DNA from: an uncultured Lachnospiraceae bacterium | GTDB lineage: Bacteria > Bacillota > Clostridia > Lachnospirales > Lachnospiraceae | DNA length: 64,000 nt | Reading direction: 5' to 3' | NCBI GenBank assembly: GCA_944383265.1 | Contig: CALWOX010000004.1 | Location: 124,001-188,000, forward strand | In this document: positions 8,718-17,581 of the stretch, piece after piece | Layout: each line of letters opens with the position of its first letter | How positions within the stretch are numbered: position 1 is the stretch's first letter | Notes under the pieces: generated by a model | Database searches by the model: none | Told to the model about the DNA's origin: nothing | Seen by the model: the letters and a program-made list of their open reading frames with translations, nothing else | Translations under genes and position numbers: made by a program

Positions 8718-10922
8718 ATGTCAATTAAATATAATGCGGACACAAAGACATTTATATTGCAAACTGATAACAGCTCCTATCTGATGAAGATAAGCAGGTA
8801 CAAAAATCTGCTGCATTTATATTACGGAAGAAGGATAAAGGATGAGGATCTCGATTATCTCATAAGGCTTCAGGACAGAGGCTTTTCCCCGAATCCCAAT
8901 GAGGCGGGAAATGACAGGACCTTTTCTCTGGATTTTCTGCAGCAGGAATTCTCCACTTCAGGCAAGGGAGATTACAGGAGTCCCGGCATAGAACTTGTAA
9001 ACAGCGACGGCAGCAGGATCTTTTCGGGAAAGGTCTCGAGCTACAAGATATACAAAGGCAAGTACTGCGTAAAGGGAATGCCTTCTCTGCGAGCTGTCTC
9101 AAAGGACAAGGTCGACACCCTTGAGATACATCTCAAGGACAAGGTAACAGGCGTTGAGGTTATATTGGGCTACAGCGTTTTTGAAGAGAAGGACATAATC
9201 ACAAGGACAGCCCGTCTTGTGAATAACGGAAAAGCTCCTGTAAGGCTTGAGAGGCTGATGTCTGCAACAGTTGATTACAGAGACAGCGACTATGACCTTA
9301 TATACTTCTCCGGAAGACATATGATGGAGAGAGGCTTCAACAGAGTGGCCGTTGAAAACGGAATACATTCCATAGGAAGCACAAGGGGAACTTCATCGCA
9401 TCAGTACAATCCCTTTGCCATAATATGCGGGAAAAATACTGATGAGGACAGAGGCGACTGCTATGGATATTCGCTTGTGTACAGCGGTAACTTTATCTTT
9501 GAGGCCGAGAAGGATCAATACGGCCAGCTGAGGGTAAATATGGGCATAAATCCCGCAGGCTTCTCCTTTGTTATAGACGAGGAAGAGGAGTTTCAGGCTC
9601 CGGAGCTTGTGCTCGCCTTCAGCGATAAGGGACTCACAGGCCTTAGCCATATATATCATGACGCATTCAGAGAAAACCTCTGCAGGTCTCCCTACTCGAA
9701 AAAGCAGAGGCCTGTTCTCATAAACAGCTGGGAGGCAGCCTACTTCGACTTTGATGAGGAGAGGATACTTAATATAGCAAAAAGCTCTGTGGACATGGGA
9801 GTTGAGCTGTTTGTGCTTGACGACGGATGGTTCGGAAAGAGGGACAGCGATGACTGCAGCCTCGGAGATTGGACTGTAAACAGAGAGAAGCTTCCCGACG
9901 GTATATCGGGGCTTTCGGAAAAGATCCATGCCATGGGCCTTGAATTCGGGCTTTGGATAGAGCCCGAGATGGTATCAGAAAACAGCGAGCTTTTCAGAGC
10001 TCATCCCGAGTGGTGTTTGAGGGCTCCGGGAAGGCCTGTGACGAGGGGAAGAGCACAGCTTGTGCTGGATCTTTCGAGAGAGGACGTCTGTGAGTACCTT
10101 ATAGAGACTATAAACTCCATAGTCGAGGATGCAAGGATAGAGTATGTGAAGTGGGATATGAACAGGAGCATATCGGATGTGTGGTCAGGGCTCTTTGACA
10201 AGGAAAATCAGGGAGAGACACTTCACAGATATGTGCTTGGACTCTATCACATAATGGACGAGGTAATACTTAAGCACCCTGAGATCATATTCTGCGGATG
10301 CAGCGGAGGCGGTGGAAGATACGATCCCGCAATGCTCTATTATCAGCCTCAGATATGGTGCAGCGACAATACTGACGCTATAAACAGACTGAAGATACAG
10401 TACGGTACCTCCTTTGCATATCCTGTAAATACCATGGAGTCCCATGTGTCTGTATGCCCCAACCACCAGACAGGGCGGACGGTGCCCTTAAATACCAGAG
10501 GTATCGTGGCCATGGACGGGATACTCGGATATGAGCTTGACGCGACAAAGCTCAATGACGAGGAAAAGGAAGAGTGCAGAAAACAGGTGGAGTTTTTCAA
10601 AAAGCACTACAGCCTTATCTCTGAAGGAGATTATTACAGGCTTACCGATCCCTACAGTGACAGATACGTATGCGCATGGCAGCATGTGTCAAAGGATAAA
10701 AAGAAGGCGCTTGTGTCCCTGGTGATAACTGACAAGGAGGGAAATGACTGTCAGAGATATTTGAAGCTTAAGGGTCTCAGATCGGATACTATGTACAAGG
10801 TAAGCGGCATTAAGGGAAAATACTCCGGAGCGCTCCTTATGAGCGCCGGTATCCCCGTAAGCTGCGAGCTCAGGGAGTATGAGTCACAGAGCATTGTTTT
10901 GAAGGCGGTGCGTGAGAAATAA
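8718..10922 (+). CDS. Alpha-galactosidase, GH36
   Basis: A 734-residue intracellular GH36 alpha-galactosidase (no signal peptide), hydrolysing terminal alpha-1,6-galactose from raffinose, melibiose or stachyose. The N-terminal beta-supersandwich is followed by the TIM barrel carrying FVLDDGWFGKR, the nucleophile Asp480 in YVKWDMNR and the acid/base Asp550 in WCSDNTDA, at the positions expected for Bacillus-type enzymes of this length. CSGGGGR before the acid/base is also typical. It lies in the transporter operon, 33 bases after the permease. With the amylosucrase-like enzyme two genes on it implies complete intracellular breakdown of raffinose. Confidence 0.95.
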   Translation: MSIKYNADTKTFILQTDNSSYLMKISRYKNLLHLYYGRRIKDEDLDYLIRLQDRGFSPNPNEAGNDRTFSLDFLQQEFSTSGKGDYRSPGIELVNSDGSRIFSGKVSSYKIYKGKYCVKGMPSLRAVSKDKVDTLEIHLKDKVTGVEVILGYSVFEEKDIITRTARLVNNGKAPVRLERLMSATVDYRDSDYDLIYFSGRHMMERGFNRVAVENGIHSIGSTRGTSSHQYNPFAIICGKNTDEDRGDCYGYSLVYSGNFIFEAEKDQYGQLRVNMGINPAGFSFVIDEEEEFQAPELVLAFSDKGLTGLSHIYHDAFRENLCRSPYSKKQRPVLINSWEAAYFDFDEERILNIAKSSVDMGVELFVLDDGWFGKRDSDDCSLGDWTVNREKLPDGISGLSEKIHAMGLEFGLWIEPEMVSENSELFRAHPEWCLRAPGRPVTRGRAQLVLDLSREDVCEYLIETINSIVEDARIEYVKWDMNRSISDVWSGLFDKENQGETLHRYVLGLYHIMDEVILKHPEIIFCGCSGGGGRYDPAMLYYQPQIWCSDNTDAINRLKIQYGTSFAYPVNTMESHVSVCPNHQTGRTVPLNTRGIVAMDGILGYELDATKLNDEEKEECRKQVEFFKKHYSLISEGDYYRLTDPYSDRYVCAWQHVSKDKKKALVSLVITDKEGNDCQRYLKLKGLRSDTMYKVSGIKGKYSGALLMSAGIPVSCELREYESQSIVLKAVREK

Positions 10923-11419
10923 TGAATGACATTGTAATGGAATGGTATGTTCCGAGATATCCTGATAAAAAGCAGCTCCTTATAAAGGCGCTTTCACTGT
11001 CGGCTGCGGTGGTTTTCTTCATAGACGCTGTGTTTTTTGCGGCAGCTATGCTATTACCGGCAATCATTTTGGGAGTATTCTTCGTAATTTGGTCGAGGAG
11101 CCTTAAATACGAATTCGAATATGTTTATGTAAACGGGGATTTCACCATCTCAAAGATAATCAGAAAATCCAAGAGAAAGGATGTTTTCCACACAGACAGA
11201 GTAAATATAGAAGAGTTCGTAAAGGGAAGAAAAACAGGCGGAGGCACCTTTTCGGGAGCGGGAGCGGGAAGTGCCGCAAGACTTAAGGATTTTACCTCGG
11301 GAGCGAGGGAGGAAAGAGTATATTCCATGAGAGTAGGGGGCTCGTGGATATACATAGAACCCTCGGAGGAATTCCTATCCGAGATGGGAAAATACTATAA
11401 TATACGGGCAGGTGTGTGA
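10922..11419 (+). CDS. DUF6106-like small membrane protein
   Basis: A 165-residue protein with two close membrane segments around residues 22-58, then a soluble part rich in basic residues (SKIIRKSKRKDVF) and a Gly/Ala-rich loop. It resembles the uncharacterised DUF6106 family. Its ATG overlaps the alpha-galactosidase stop (TAATG) and its stop is one base before the amylosucrase ATG, so it is translated as part of the sugar operon. Nothing in it suggests catalysis. Whether it serves sugar metabolism or is a passenger cannot be said. Confidence 0.65.
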   Translation: MNDIVMEWYVPRYPDKKQLLIKALSLSAAVVFFIDAVFFAAAMLLPAIILGVFFVIWSRSLKYEFEYVYVNGDFTISKIIRKSKRKDVFHTDRVNIEEFVKGRKTGGGTFSGAGAGSAARLKDFTSGAREERVYSMRVGGSWIYIEPSEEFLSEMGKYYNIRAGV

Positions 11420-11420
11420 T

Positions 11421-13271
11421 ATGTCTTCTAAAACAACATTTGAAGAGAGGCTTTCAAGGCATATTGATGAGCTCAAGTGGCTGTACTTTGAGCTCTACAG
11501 CGGAAGAGACGACAGGGAGAAGTCCTTTTCGGAGCTTTTGGAAAAAATGTCCTTTCGATTTAATGAGAGAGAGGATGAGCTTAAGAAGCTTGACGAGGAG
11601 AGACTTTGTAATAAGGACTGGTATAAGGGCAACAGCATCGTAGGGATGATGCTCTACACTGAGGCCTTTGCGGGAAATCTCAAGGGAGTAAGGAAAAAGC
11701 TTGATTACATAGAGGAATGCAAAGTGAATTATATCCACCTTATGCCGCTCCTTGACACTCCGAAAACGAAAAATGACGGCGGATATGCTGTATCGGACTT
11801 CAGGAAGGTAAGGGAGGACCTCGGGACCATGGAGGACCTTTCGGAGCTTTCAAGGGAGTGCAGGAGAAGGGGGATAAGCCTTTGCCTCGACTTTGTCATG
11901 AACCACACCTCAAACGAGCATGAGTGGGCCAAGAGGGCCCTTAGAGGTGAGAAGGAGTATAAGGACAGATACTTTTTCTTTGAGGATTACTCGATACCCG
12001 CTCGCTTCGAGGAGACCTGCCCTCAGGTATTTCCCCAAACAGCACCCGGAAATTTCACAAGGATAGAGGAGACCGGAGAGTATGTCATGACAACCTTCTA
12101 TCCCTACCAGTGGGACTTGAACTACGGAAATCCCGCAGTGCTCACCGAGATGACGGACTGCCTTTTAAACCTTACAAACAAGGGTGTTGACGTTATAAGA
12201 ATAGACGCGGTACCATATATATGGAAGGAAATAGGGACCAACTGCAGAAACTTAAAGCAGGTCCACAGCATAGTCAGGATGATAAGGATGATATGCGAGG
12301 TCGTTTGTCCGGGAGTACTGCTTTTAGGAGAAGTGGTAATGGAGCCTGACAAGGTAGCACCCTATTTCGGAACAGTGGAAAAGCCTGAATGCCATATGCT
12401 TTACAATGTCACTACTATGGCAAGCACCTGGCACAGCTTGGCTGTAAAGGACGTTTCCCTTATAAGAAAGCAGCTTGACACGGTAAATTCTCTCCCCAAG
12501 GAATATACCTTCCTTAATTATCTCAGATGCCACGATGATATAGGCTGGGGACTCGACTATGAGTTCCTTAAGTCTCAGGGCATGGAGGAGATACCTCATA
12601 AGAAATTTTTGAATGATTTCTTCACAGGAAGGTACGAGGGGTCGTTTTCCAGAGGAGAGCTTTACAACGATGATCCGGTGCTTATGGATGCAAGGCTCTG
12701 CGGAACCACCGCATCTCTTTGCGGCATAGAGGCTGCAAAGGAATCGGGAGACAAGGAGCAGCTTTCAGAGGCTGTAGACAGGGATCTGATGCTTCACGGA
12801 TTTATGCTTTTCCAGTCGGGGATACCTGTGATATACAGCGGAGATGAGGTTGCCGAGCTCAATGATTACAGCTACAAGGATGACCCGAAAAAGGCGGACG
12901 ATTCGAGATATGTCCACAGGGGAGCCTTTAATTGGAGGCGAGCCGCTCAGCGAAAGAGAAAGGGCACTGTGGAAAACAGGATATTTGAGGGGATCTCGAG
13001 GATGCTTGATATACGAAGAGAGCATAAGGCCTTCCTTAATGAAGCTGATGTAAGGACCCTTGATTCGGGAGATGCTTCAGTGCTTTGCATAGAGAGAAGC
13101 TTCGGGGATGAAAGCATTACAGCGCTTTTTAATTTCTCCCCGGAGGAAAAAATAATAAAGACGCATGAAGACGCAAAATTTTATGATCTTATTTCGGGCG
13201 AGAGCATAGAGTCTGAAAATATAGTTATGCCGCCCTTAAAGCTCAGATGGATGTTGAAGATAAATCAGTAA
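11421..13271 (+). CDS. Amylosucrase-like GH13 enzyme
   Basis: ATG at 11421 is preferred over GTG at 11412. The 616-residue product matches the amylosucrase (GH13_4) layout: an N-terminal helical domain, then a barrel with DFVMNHTSNEHEWA, YPYQWDLNYGNP, nucleophile Asp262 (VIRIDAV), acid/base Glu304 (LLLGEVV) and the NYLRCHDDIGW motif with the transition-state Asp. Amylosucrase converts sucrose to alpha-glucan and fructose; close relatives may hydrolyse sucrose instead. In this operon sucrose would come from raffinose cleaved by the alpha-galactosidase. No signal peptide. Activity on sucrose is inferred from family and context; sucrose phosphorylase is less likely on these motifs. Confidence 0.85.
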   Translation: MSSKTTFEERLSRHIDELKWLYFELYSGRDDREKSFSELLEKMSFRFNEREDELKKLDEERLCNKDWYKGNSIVGMMLYTEAFAGNLKGVRKKLDYIEECKVNYIHLMPLLDTPKTKNDGGYAVSDFRKVREDLGTMEDLSELSRECRRRGISLCLDFVMNHTSNEHEWAKRALRGEKEYKDRYFFFEDYSIPARFEETCPQVFPQTAPGNFTRIEETGEYVMTTFYPYQWDLNYGNPAVLTEMTDCLLNLTNKGVDVIRIDAVPYIWKEIGTNCRNLKQVHSIVRMIRMICEVVCPGVLLLGEVVMEPDKVAPYFGTVEKPECHMLYNVTTMASTWHSLAVKDVSLIRKQLDTVNSLPKEYTFLNYLRCHDDIGWGLDYEFLKSQGMEEIPHKKFLNDFFTGRYEGSFSRGELYNDDPVLMDARLCGTTASLCGIEAAKESGDKEQLSEAVDRDLMLHGFMLFQSGIPVIYSGDEVAELNDYSYKDDPKKADDSRYVHRGAFNWRRAAQRKRKGTVENRIFEGISRMLDIRREHKAFLNEADVRTLDSGDASVLCIERSFGDESITALFNFSPEEKIIKTHEDAKFYDLISGESIESENIVMPPLKLRWMLKINQ

Positions 13272-13294
13272 AGAAAGGAACAGGAATAAAAATT

Positions 13295-14407
13295 ATGGCT
13301 GGTGTTCAATTAAAAAATGTATGCAAAAAGTATCCTAACGGATACGAGGCGGTAAAAGACTTTAACCTCGATATCGCGGATAAGGAATTCATAATATTTG
13401 TAGGCCCTTCAGGCTGCGGAAAATCTACCACCTTAAGAATGATAGCAGGTCTTGAGGATATTTCATCAGGCGAGCTTCTTATAGACGGAAAGCTTATGAA
13501 TGATGTGGAGCCCAAGGACAGAGATATAGCCATGGTATTCCAGAGCTACGCTCTCTACCCTCATATGAGCGTTTACGACAATATGGCCTTCTCCTTAAAG
13601 CTTAAGAAAAGACCCAAGGATGAGATCGACAAGGCTGTCAGAGAGGCCGCAAGGATACTTGATCTTGAGCCCCTTCTTGACAGAAAGCCCAGAGCTCTCT
13701 CGGGAGGTCAGAGACAGAGAGTTGCCATGGGAAGAGCTATAGTCAGAAATCCCAAGGTCTTCCTTATGGACGAGCCCCTCTCAAACCTTGACGCAAAGCT
13801 CAGAGGCCAGATGAGAGTTGAGATATCAAAGCTTCACCAGAGACTTGGAGCTACTATTATTTATGTTACCCATGACCAGACTGAGGCCATGACTCTCGGA
13901 ACAAGGATAGTAGTAATGAAGGACGGCGTTGTTCAACAGATAGATACACCTCAGAATCTTTATGATCATCCCTGCAACAAGTTCGTGGCGGGCTTCATCG
14001 GTTCACCTCAGATGAACATGATCGCAGCTGATGCTGTTGAAGAGAACGGAGAGGTAAAGCTTAATTTCGAGGGCCACAGCATCACTCTCAACAAGGAGAG
14101 GAGCGAGGCCTTAAAGAAGGGCGGATACATAGGTCAGAAGGTTATACTCGGCATAAGGCCCGAGGACGTTCACGGAGATGAGGAGTCCATAAAGAAATTC
14201 TCAAAGACAACACTTGATGCGGAGGTCAAGGTCTTTGAGATGCTCGGAGCAAGCGCGCTCATATACTTCAATATAGGCGAGACAGGCTGGGTGGCATCCG
14301 TTGATTCCGCAACAAAGGCAAGGACAGGAGATATGGTAAAGCTTGCGATGGATACAGCGAAGATACATATCTTTGACTATAACACCGAGAAAACTATAGT
14401 CGATTAA
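13295..14407 (+). CDS. msmK: Sugar ABC transporter ATPase (MsmK/UgpC-like)
   Basis: ATG at 13295 gives the family start MAGVQLKNVCKKYPNGYEAV; a longer frame from 13247 would overlap the preceding gene. It carries Walker A GPSGCGKST, the Q-loop MVFQSYALYPH, signature LSGGQRQR, Walker B VFLMDEPLSNLD, the H-loop VTHDQTEA and a C-terminal TOBE/MalK-like regulatory domain. At 370 residues it has the length of the CUT1 ATPases that energise one or more sugar importers. Being the last gene of the operon, it probably powers the raffinose-type importer and perhaps others. Confidence 0.93.
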   Translation: MAGVQLKNVCKKYPNGYEAVKDFNLDIADKEFIIFVGPSGCGKSTTLRMIAGLEDISSGELLIDGKLMNDVEPKDRDIAMVFQSYALYPHMSVYDNMAFSLKLKKRPKDEIDKAVREAARILDLEPLLDRKPRALSGGQRQRVAMGRAIVRNPKVFLMDEPLSNLDAKLRGQMRVEISKLHQRLGATIIYVTHDQTEAMTLGTRIVVMKDGVVQQIDTPQNLYDHPCNKFVAGFIGSPQMNMIAADAVEENGEVKLNFEGHSITLNKERSEALKKGGYIGQKVILGIRPEDVHGDEESIKKFSKTTLDAEVKVFEMLGASALIYFNIGETGWVASVDSATKARTGDMVKLAMDTAKIHIFDYNTEKTIVD

Positions 14408-14428
14408 AAATTGAATAACCTCCCGCAG

Positions 14429-14607
14429 GCTGCTTGAGGGATCGGCATATTGATTGTTTTATCAATATATCAGACTGTACACATGTTCAGCGACAGCGCT
14501 CAGACACGAGACGGACATGTTGTCCGAAGCGTGCTGACGCTGTCAGATGAACGAAGCGTACAGGCGATATATGATAAAACATATATGCGGTCTCAAGCAG
14601 CTTTTTT
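14429..14607. repeat. Long imperfect hairpin (173 bp) ending in a T-run
   Basis: Arms of roughly 75-80 bases form a long imperfect inverted repeat: GCTGCTTGAG (14429-14438) pairs with CTCAAGCAGC (14592-14601), GTTTTATCA with TGATAAAAC, CTGTAC with GTACAG, and ACAGCG with CGCTGT. The centre, CGGACATGTTGTCCG, is itself a hairpin. TTTTTT follows at once (14602-14607), so it can act as terminator of the sugar operon, but the stem is far longer than needed. No protein is encoded. It could be a mobile miniature repeat, a structured RNA or both. Confidence 0.75.
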
Positions 14608-14646
14608 GATTTGAGCAGTACTTTTTGATAAGATAATTTTCAGTCT

Positions 14647-14663
14647 TGATTTTATTCAAATCA
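14647..14663. promoter_or_regulatory. Possible MarR operator (TGATTT-N5-AAATCA)
   Basis: A 6-bp inverted repeat with a 5-base spacer, TGATTT (14647-14652) and AAATCA (14658-14663), stands directly before an AT-rich TATATAATA stretch upstream of the MarR gene. Size and place suit an autorepressor site. The short arms make chance possible. Confidence 0.35.
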
Positions 14664-14692
14664 GAATATATAATAATTAAAAATATTCAAAT

Positions 14693-15172
14693 TTGGACAA
14701 TTCAAAAATGAAAAAAGAAGGATCTTCCGATACAAGAATTAAAAATCTGATGATGTTTTTTAATCTTTTGCATTCCTATGAGACTGTATGCAGGCCTGTA
14801 TGTCACAGGCTGAATATATCTCAGACAGCTCTTGATATACTTATGTTTCTTTGTGAGAATCCCGAGTATGCCACAGCAAAGGATGTGAGCCGCTTCAGAG
14901 CCATGAAGCCAAATATCGTCTCATTTAATGTCGAGAGGCTTGTGGAGGAGGGCTACCTCGAAAGGAGCGAGGTGCCGGGGGACAGGAGAAAGATAAGGCT
15001 GTCCTGCACTGATAAGGCAAGGGAAGCTGTGAGAGAGGGCAGAGAGATATCCGAAAGATTTTATAAAGACATAACGGAGGGAATAAAAAAAGAGGAACTT
15101 GAGATGTTTGAGAACTGCCTCAAGAGGATAGAGGACAACGCGGAGCACATAAGAAACAGAAATCAGCCGTGA
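14693..15172 (+). CDS. MarR family transcriptional regulator
   Basis: A winged-helix regulator of about 159 residues. The recognition helix and wing are visible: ATAKDVSRFRAMKPNIVSFN and YLERSEVPGDRRKIRLSCTD, followed by the dimerisation helix. The start is uncertain: TTG at 14693 or ATG at 14708, neither with a good ribosome site. It lies just ahead of the DUF1538/PII pair (six bases from a possible ATG), so it probably controls them and itself. The ligand is unknown. Confidence 0.88.
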   Translation: MDNSKMKKEGSSDTRIKNLMMFFNLLHSYETVCRPVCHRLNISQTALDILMFLCENPEYATAKDVSRFRAMKPNIVSFNVERLVEEGYLERSEVPGDRRKIRLSCTDKAREAVREGREISERFYKDITEGIKKEELEMFENCLKRIEDNAEHIRNRNQP

Positions 15173-15178
15173 GATCAT

Positions 15179-16753
15179 ATGCATACATTGAAAGACACAA
15201 GGAGGAATATGGATCTTCAGAAGACTAAGCTCAAAGAGAAATTTTTGGAAAAGACAGAGGAGACTTTGCGTGCTGTCATACCGATAGTCATAATAGTTAT
15301 GGCACTGTGCTTTACTGTGGCTCCTATAGAGCCGGGAATACTTCTCGCCTTTATTTTGGGGGCGGTATTTCTTGTGGTGGGCATGGTGTTTTTTACTTTC
15401 GGAGCAGAGCTCTCAATGACTCCCATGGGAGAAAACGTGGGTACCTGCATGACCCGAACGAAAAAGCTTTCCACCATGCTTTTATTAAGTTTTCTTTTGG
15501 GATTTACGGTCACGATTTCCGAGCCTGACCTTCAAGTCCTTGCGGAGCAGGTCCCTTCTGTGCCGAATATGATAATAGTCCTTTCAGTGGCTTTCGGAGT
15601 AGGGATCTTTCTTGTGGCTGCTGTAATAAGGATGCTTTTTAATATTAAGCTTTCCCACATGCTTGTTTTTTTCTATATCATTGTTTTTATCTTGACCTGC
15701 TTTGTGCCGGACGATTTTAAGGCTGTGGCCTTCGACTCGGGCGGAGTGACTACAGGACCCATGACGGTTCCCTTTATTATGGCCCTCGGAATAGGTATAT
15801 CCTCGGTCAGAGGAGATAAAAGGGCTGAGGACGACAGCTTCGGCCTTGTTGCCCTTTCTTCCGTAGGTCCTGTACTTTCCGTGCTTGTTCTGGGTATGGT
15901 CTATCATCCGGAGAGCACAGACTATGTTGCGGAGGTGTTTCCCGAGCTTAATGATTCTGTGGAGCTCTTCGGGATATTTGCCCACGGACTTCCGGATTAC
16001 ATAAAAGAGGTTTTCATATCCCTGCTTCCCATAATAGTATTCTTCACTATATTTCAGCTTGTCTTTAAGAGCATGAACAAACGTATGCTCATAAAGACAG
16101 CCGTAGGAATGGGATACACCTATCTTGGGTTGGTTTTATTTTTGACAGGAGTAAACGTAGGCTTTATGCCTGCGGGAAATTATCTGGGGCAGGTACTTGC
16201 GGGAGGGGACTTTAAGTGGCTGACAGTTCCCATAGGAATGCTCATAGGATATTTTATAGTTCTTGCGGAGCCTGCCGTAATAGTCCTTACTCATCAAGTG
16301 GAGGAGATAACCTCAGGCTCCATAGCCGCAGGGCCTATGAGACTTGCGCTCTCCGTGGGAGTAAGTGTCTCGCTGGGACTTGCGATGATAAGGGTGCTTA
16401 CGGGTATATCCATACTGTGGTTTTTGGTGCCGGGATATGCAATAGCCCTGATCCTTTCATTTAAAGTTCCGAAGATATTTACGGCCATAGCCTTTGACTC
16501 GGGAGGCGTGGCGTCGGGACCCATGACCGCGACCTTTCTCCTCTCCTTTGCAATAGGAGCCTGCGTAAGCGTGGGAGGAAATATCGTTGCCGACGCCTTC
16601 GGGGTCGTAGCCATGGTAGCTATGACTCCCCTTATAACTATACAGATATTAGGCCTTATATATAAGCTTGACCATGACAGGAGAGCGGAGAGAGCACGCA
16701 GAGAGGAGCTTGCGCTTTCCATGCTTGCGGATAATGAGATAGTTGAGCTTTAG
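15179..16753 (+). CDS. DUF1538 integral membrane protein (two repeats)
   Basis: A membrane protein of about 524 residues with ten or more hydrophobic segments and an internal duplication: the signature FDSGGVTTGPMTVPF in the first half recurs as FDSGGVASGPMTATF in the second, the hallmark of DUF1538. The family is thought to be a transporter, but its substrate is unknown. ATG at 15179 gives an extra ten residues; a second ATG at 15209 stands just after AAGGAGG (15199-15205), rather close. The PII-like gene follows 19 bases on, a pairing that suggests the PII-like protein gates this putative transporter. Confidence 0.85.
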   Translation: MHTLKDTRRNMDLQKTKLKEKFLEKTEETLRAVIPIVIIVMALCFTVAPIEPGILLAFILGAVFLVVGMVFFTFGAELSMTPMGENVGTCMTRTKKLSTMLLLSFLLGFTVTISEPDLQVLAEQVPSVPNMIIVLSVAFGVGIFLVAAVIRMLFNIKLSHMLVFFYIIVFILTCFVPDDFKAVAFDSGGVTTGPMTVPFIMALGIGISSVRGDKRAEDDSFGLVALSSVGPVLSVLVLGMVYHPESTDYVAEVFPELNDSVELFGIFAHGLPDYIKEVFISLLPIIVFFTIFQLVFKSMNKRMLIKTAVGMGYTYLGLVLFLTGVNVGFMPAGNYLGQVLAGGDFKWLTVPIGMLIGYFIVLAEPAVIVLTHQVEEITSGSIAAGPMRLALSVGVSVSLGLAMIRVLTGISILWFLVPGYAIALILSFKVPKIFTAIAFDSGGVASGPMTATFLLSFAIGACVSVGGNIVADAFGVVAMVAMTPLITIQILGLIYKLDHDRRAERARREELALSMLADNEIVEL

Positions 16754-16772
16754 GATTGAGAAGGAGACTTAT

Positions 16773-17459
16773 ATGAGCAAGGTTTACATGCTTGTCACAG
16801 TGACAAAGAGGCCCATGAAAAAACGTATGCTGGAGCTGTATGAGAAAAATGATCTTAAGATTTCCTTCGGCATTCCCGCAAACGGCACGGCAAGCAGCGA
16901 TATGCTTGACTATTTCGGCCTTGAGGATACGGAAAAGCTTATGATCGTTTCCATTGCGACAGACAGTGTTTGGAAAAAGATAAAGGATTCAATGGAAAAC
17001 GAATTCAGGATAGATGCTCCCGGAAGAGGAATAGCCTTCATAGTGCCTGTTTCGTCCGTGGGAGGAAAGAAGACGCTGGAGTTTTTTACAGAGGGACAGG
17101 ATTTCAGAAAGGAAGAGGAGAGTACTATGAAGAATACTCTATATGAACTCATCGTTGCCATAGCAAACCACGGACACAGCGAGGAAGTCATGGATGCGGC
17201 GCGGAAAAAGGGAGCCGGAGGCGGTACAGTGATACATGCAAAGGGCACAGGCCTTGAACAGGCGGAAAAGTTCCTTGGATTTTCGATAGTGGATGAAAAA
17301 GACCTTATATTTATAGTTGCAAAGACAGAAAAAAAGAACGACATAATGAAATCCGTAATGGAGGATGCAGGACCCGGAAGTGAGACGGGGGCTATAGTAT
17401 TCTCACTTCCTGTTACCGACACGGCGGGAATGCGCTTTCCGGAGTCTGAGATGCTCTGA
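16773..17459 (+). CDS. Tandem PII-like (GlnB-fold) regulatory protein
   Basis: ATG at 16773 follows AAGGAG (16761-16766). The 228 residues hold two PII-like units: residues 1-105 (VYMLVTVTKRPMKKRMLELY, GRGIAFIVPVSSVGG) and 120-228 (LYELIVAIANHGHSEEVMDAA, GAIVFSLPVTDTAGM). Classic PII proteins trimerise and sense ATP/ADP and 2-oxoglutarate; the T-loop uridylylation Tyr is not evident here. Fusion of two units in one chain is unlike GlnB/GlnK. The gene follows DUF1538 and likely encodes its regulator. Confidence 0.8.
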   Translation: MSKVYMLVTVTKRPMKKRMLELYEKNDLKISFGIPANGTASSDMLDYFGLEDTEKLMIVSIATDSVWKKIKDSMENEFRIDAPGRGIAFIVPVSSVGGKKTLEFFTEGQDFRKEEESTMKNTLYELIVAIANHGHSEEVMDAARKKGAGGGTVIHAKGTGLEQAEKFLGFSIVDEKDLIFIVAKTEKKNDIMKSVMEDAGPGSETGAIVFSLPVTDTAGMRFPESEML

Positions 17460-17490
17460 GTTCTAATCAAAATGTAAGAAAAAAGTCAGG

Positions 17491-17520
17491 AACAAGGTGC
17501 TGCTCGCACCTTGTTTTTTT
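17491..17520 (+). terminator. Rho-independent terminator
   Basis: A perfect 10-bp stem AACAAGGTGC/GCACCTTGTT with a five-base loop, followed by a T-run. It ends the MarR-DUF1538-PII unit. Confidence 0.95.
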
Positions 17521-17581
17521 GTCTGATGTGGTATACTATATTTTAGAATAGCCAATCGGATATGACAGGGAAGGGATCACT

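Noticed and set aside
11412-11420. GTG start for the amylosucrase-like gene
   Set aside because: It would add only three residues and overlap the preceding stop; ATG at 11421 is better placed.
14429-14607. Plain Rho-independent terminator
   Set aside because: It may terminate transcription, but the 75-80 base arms and tip hairpin go well beyond that, so it is listed as a repeat element.
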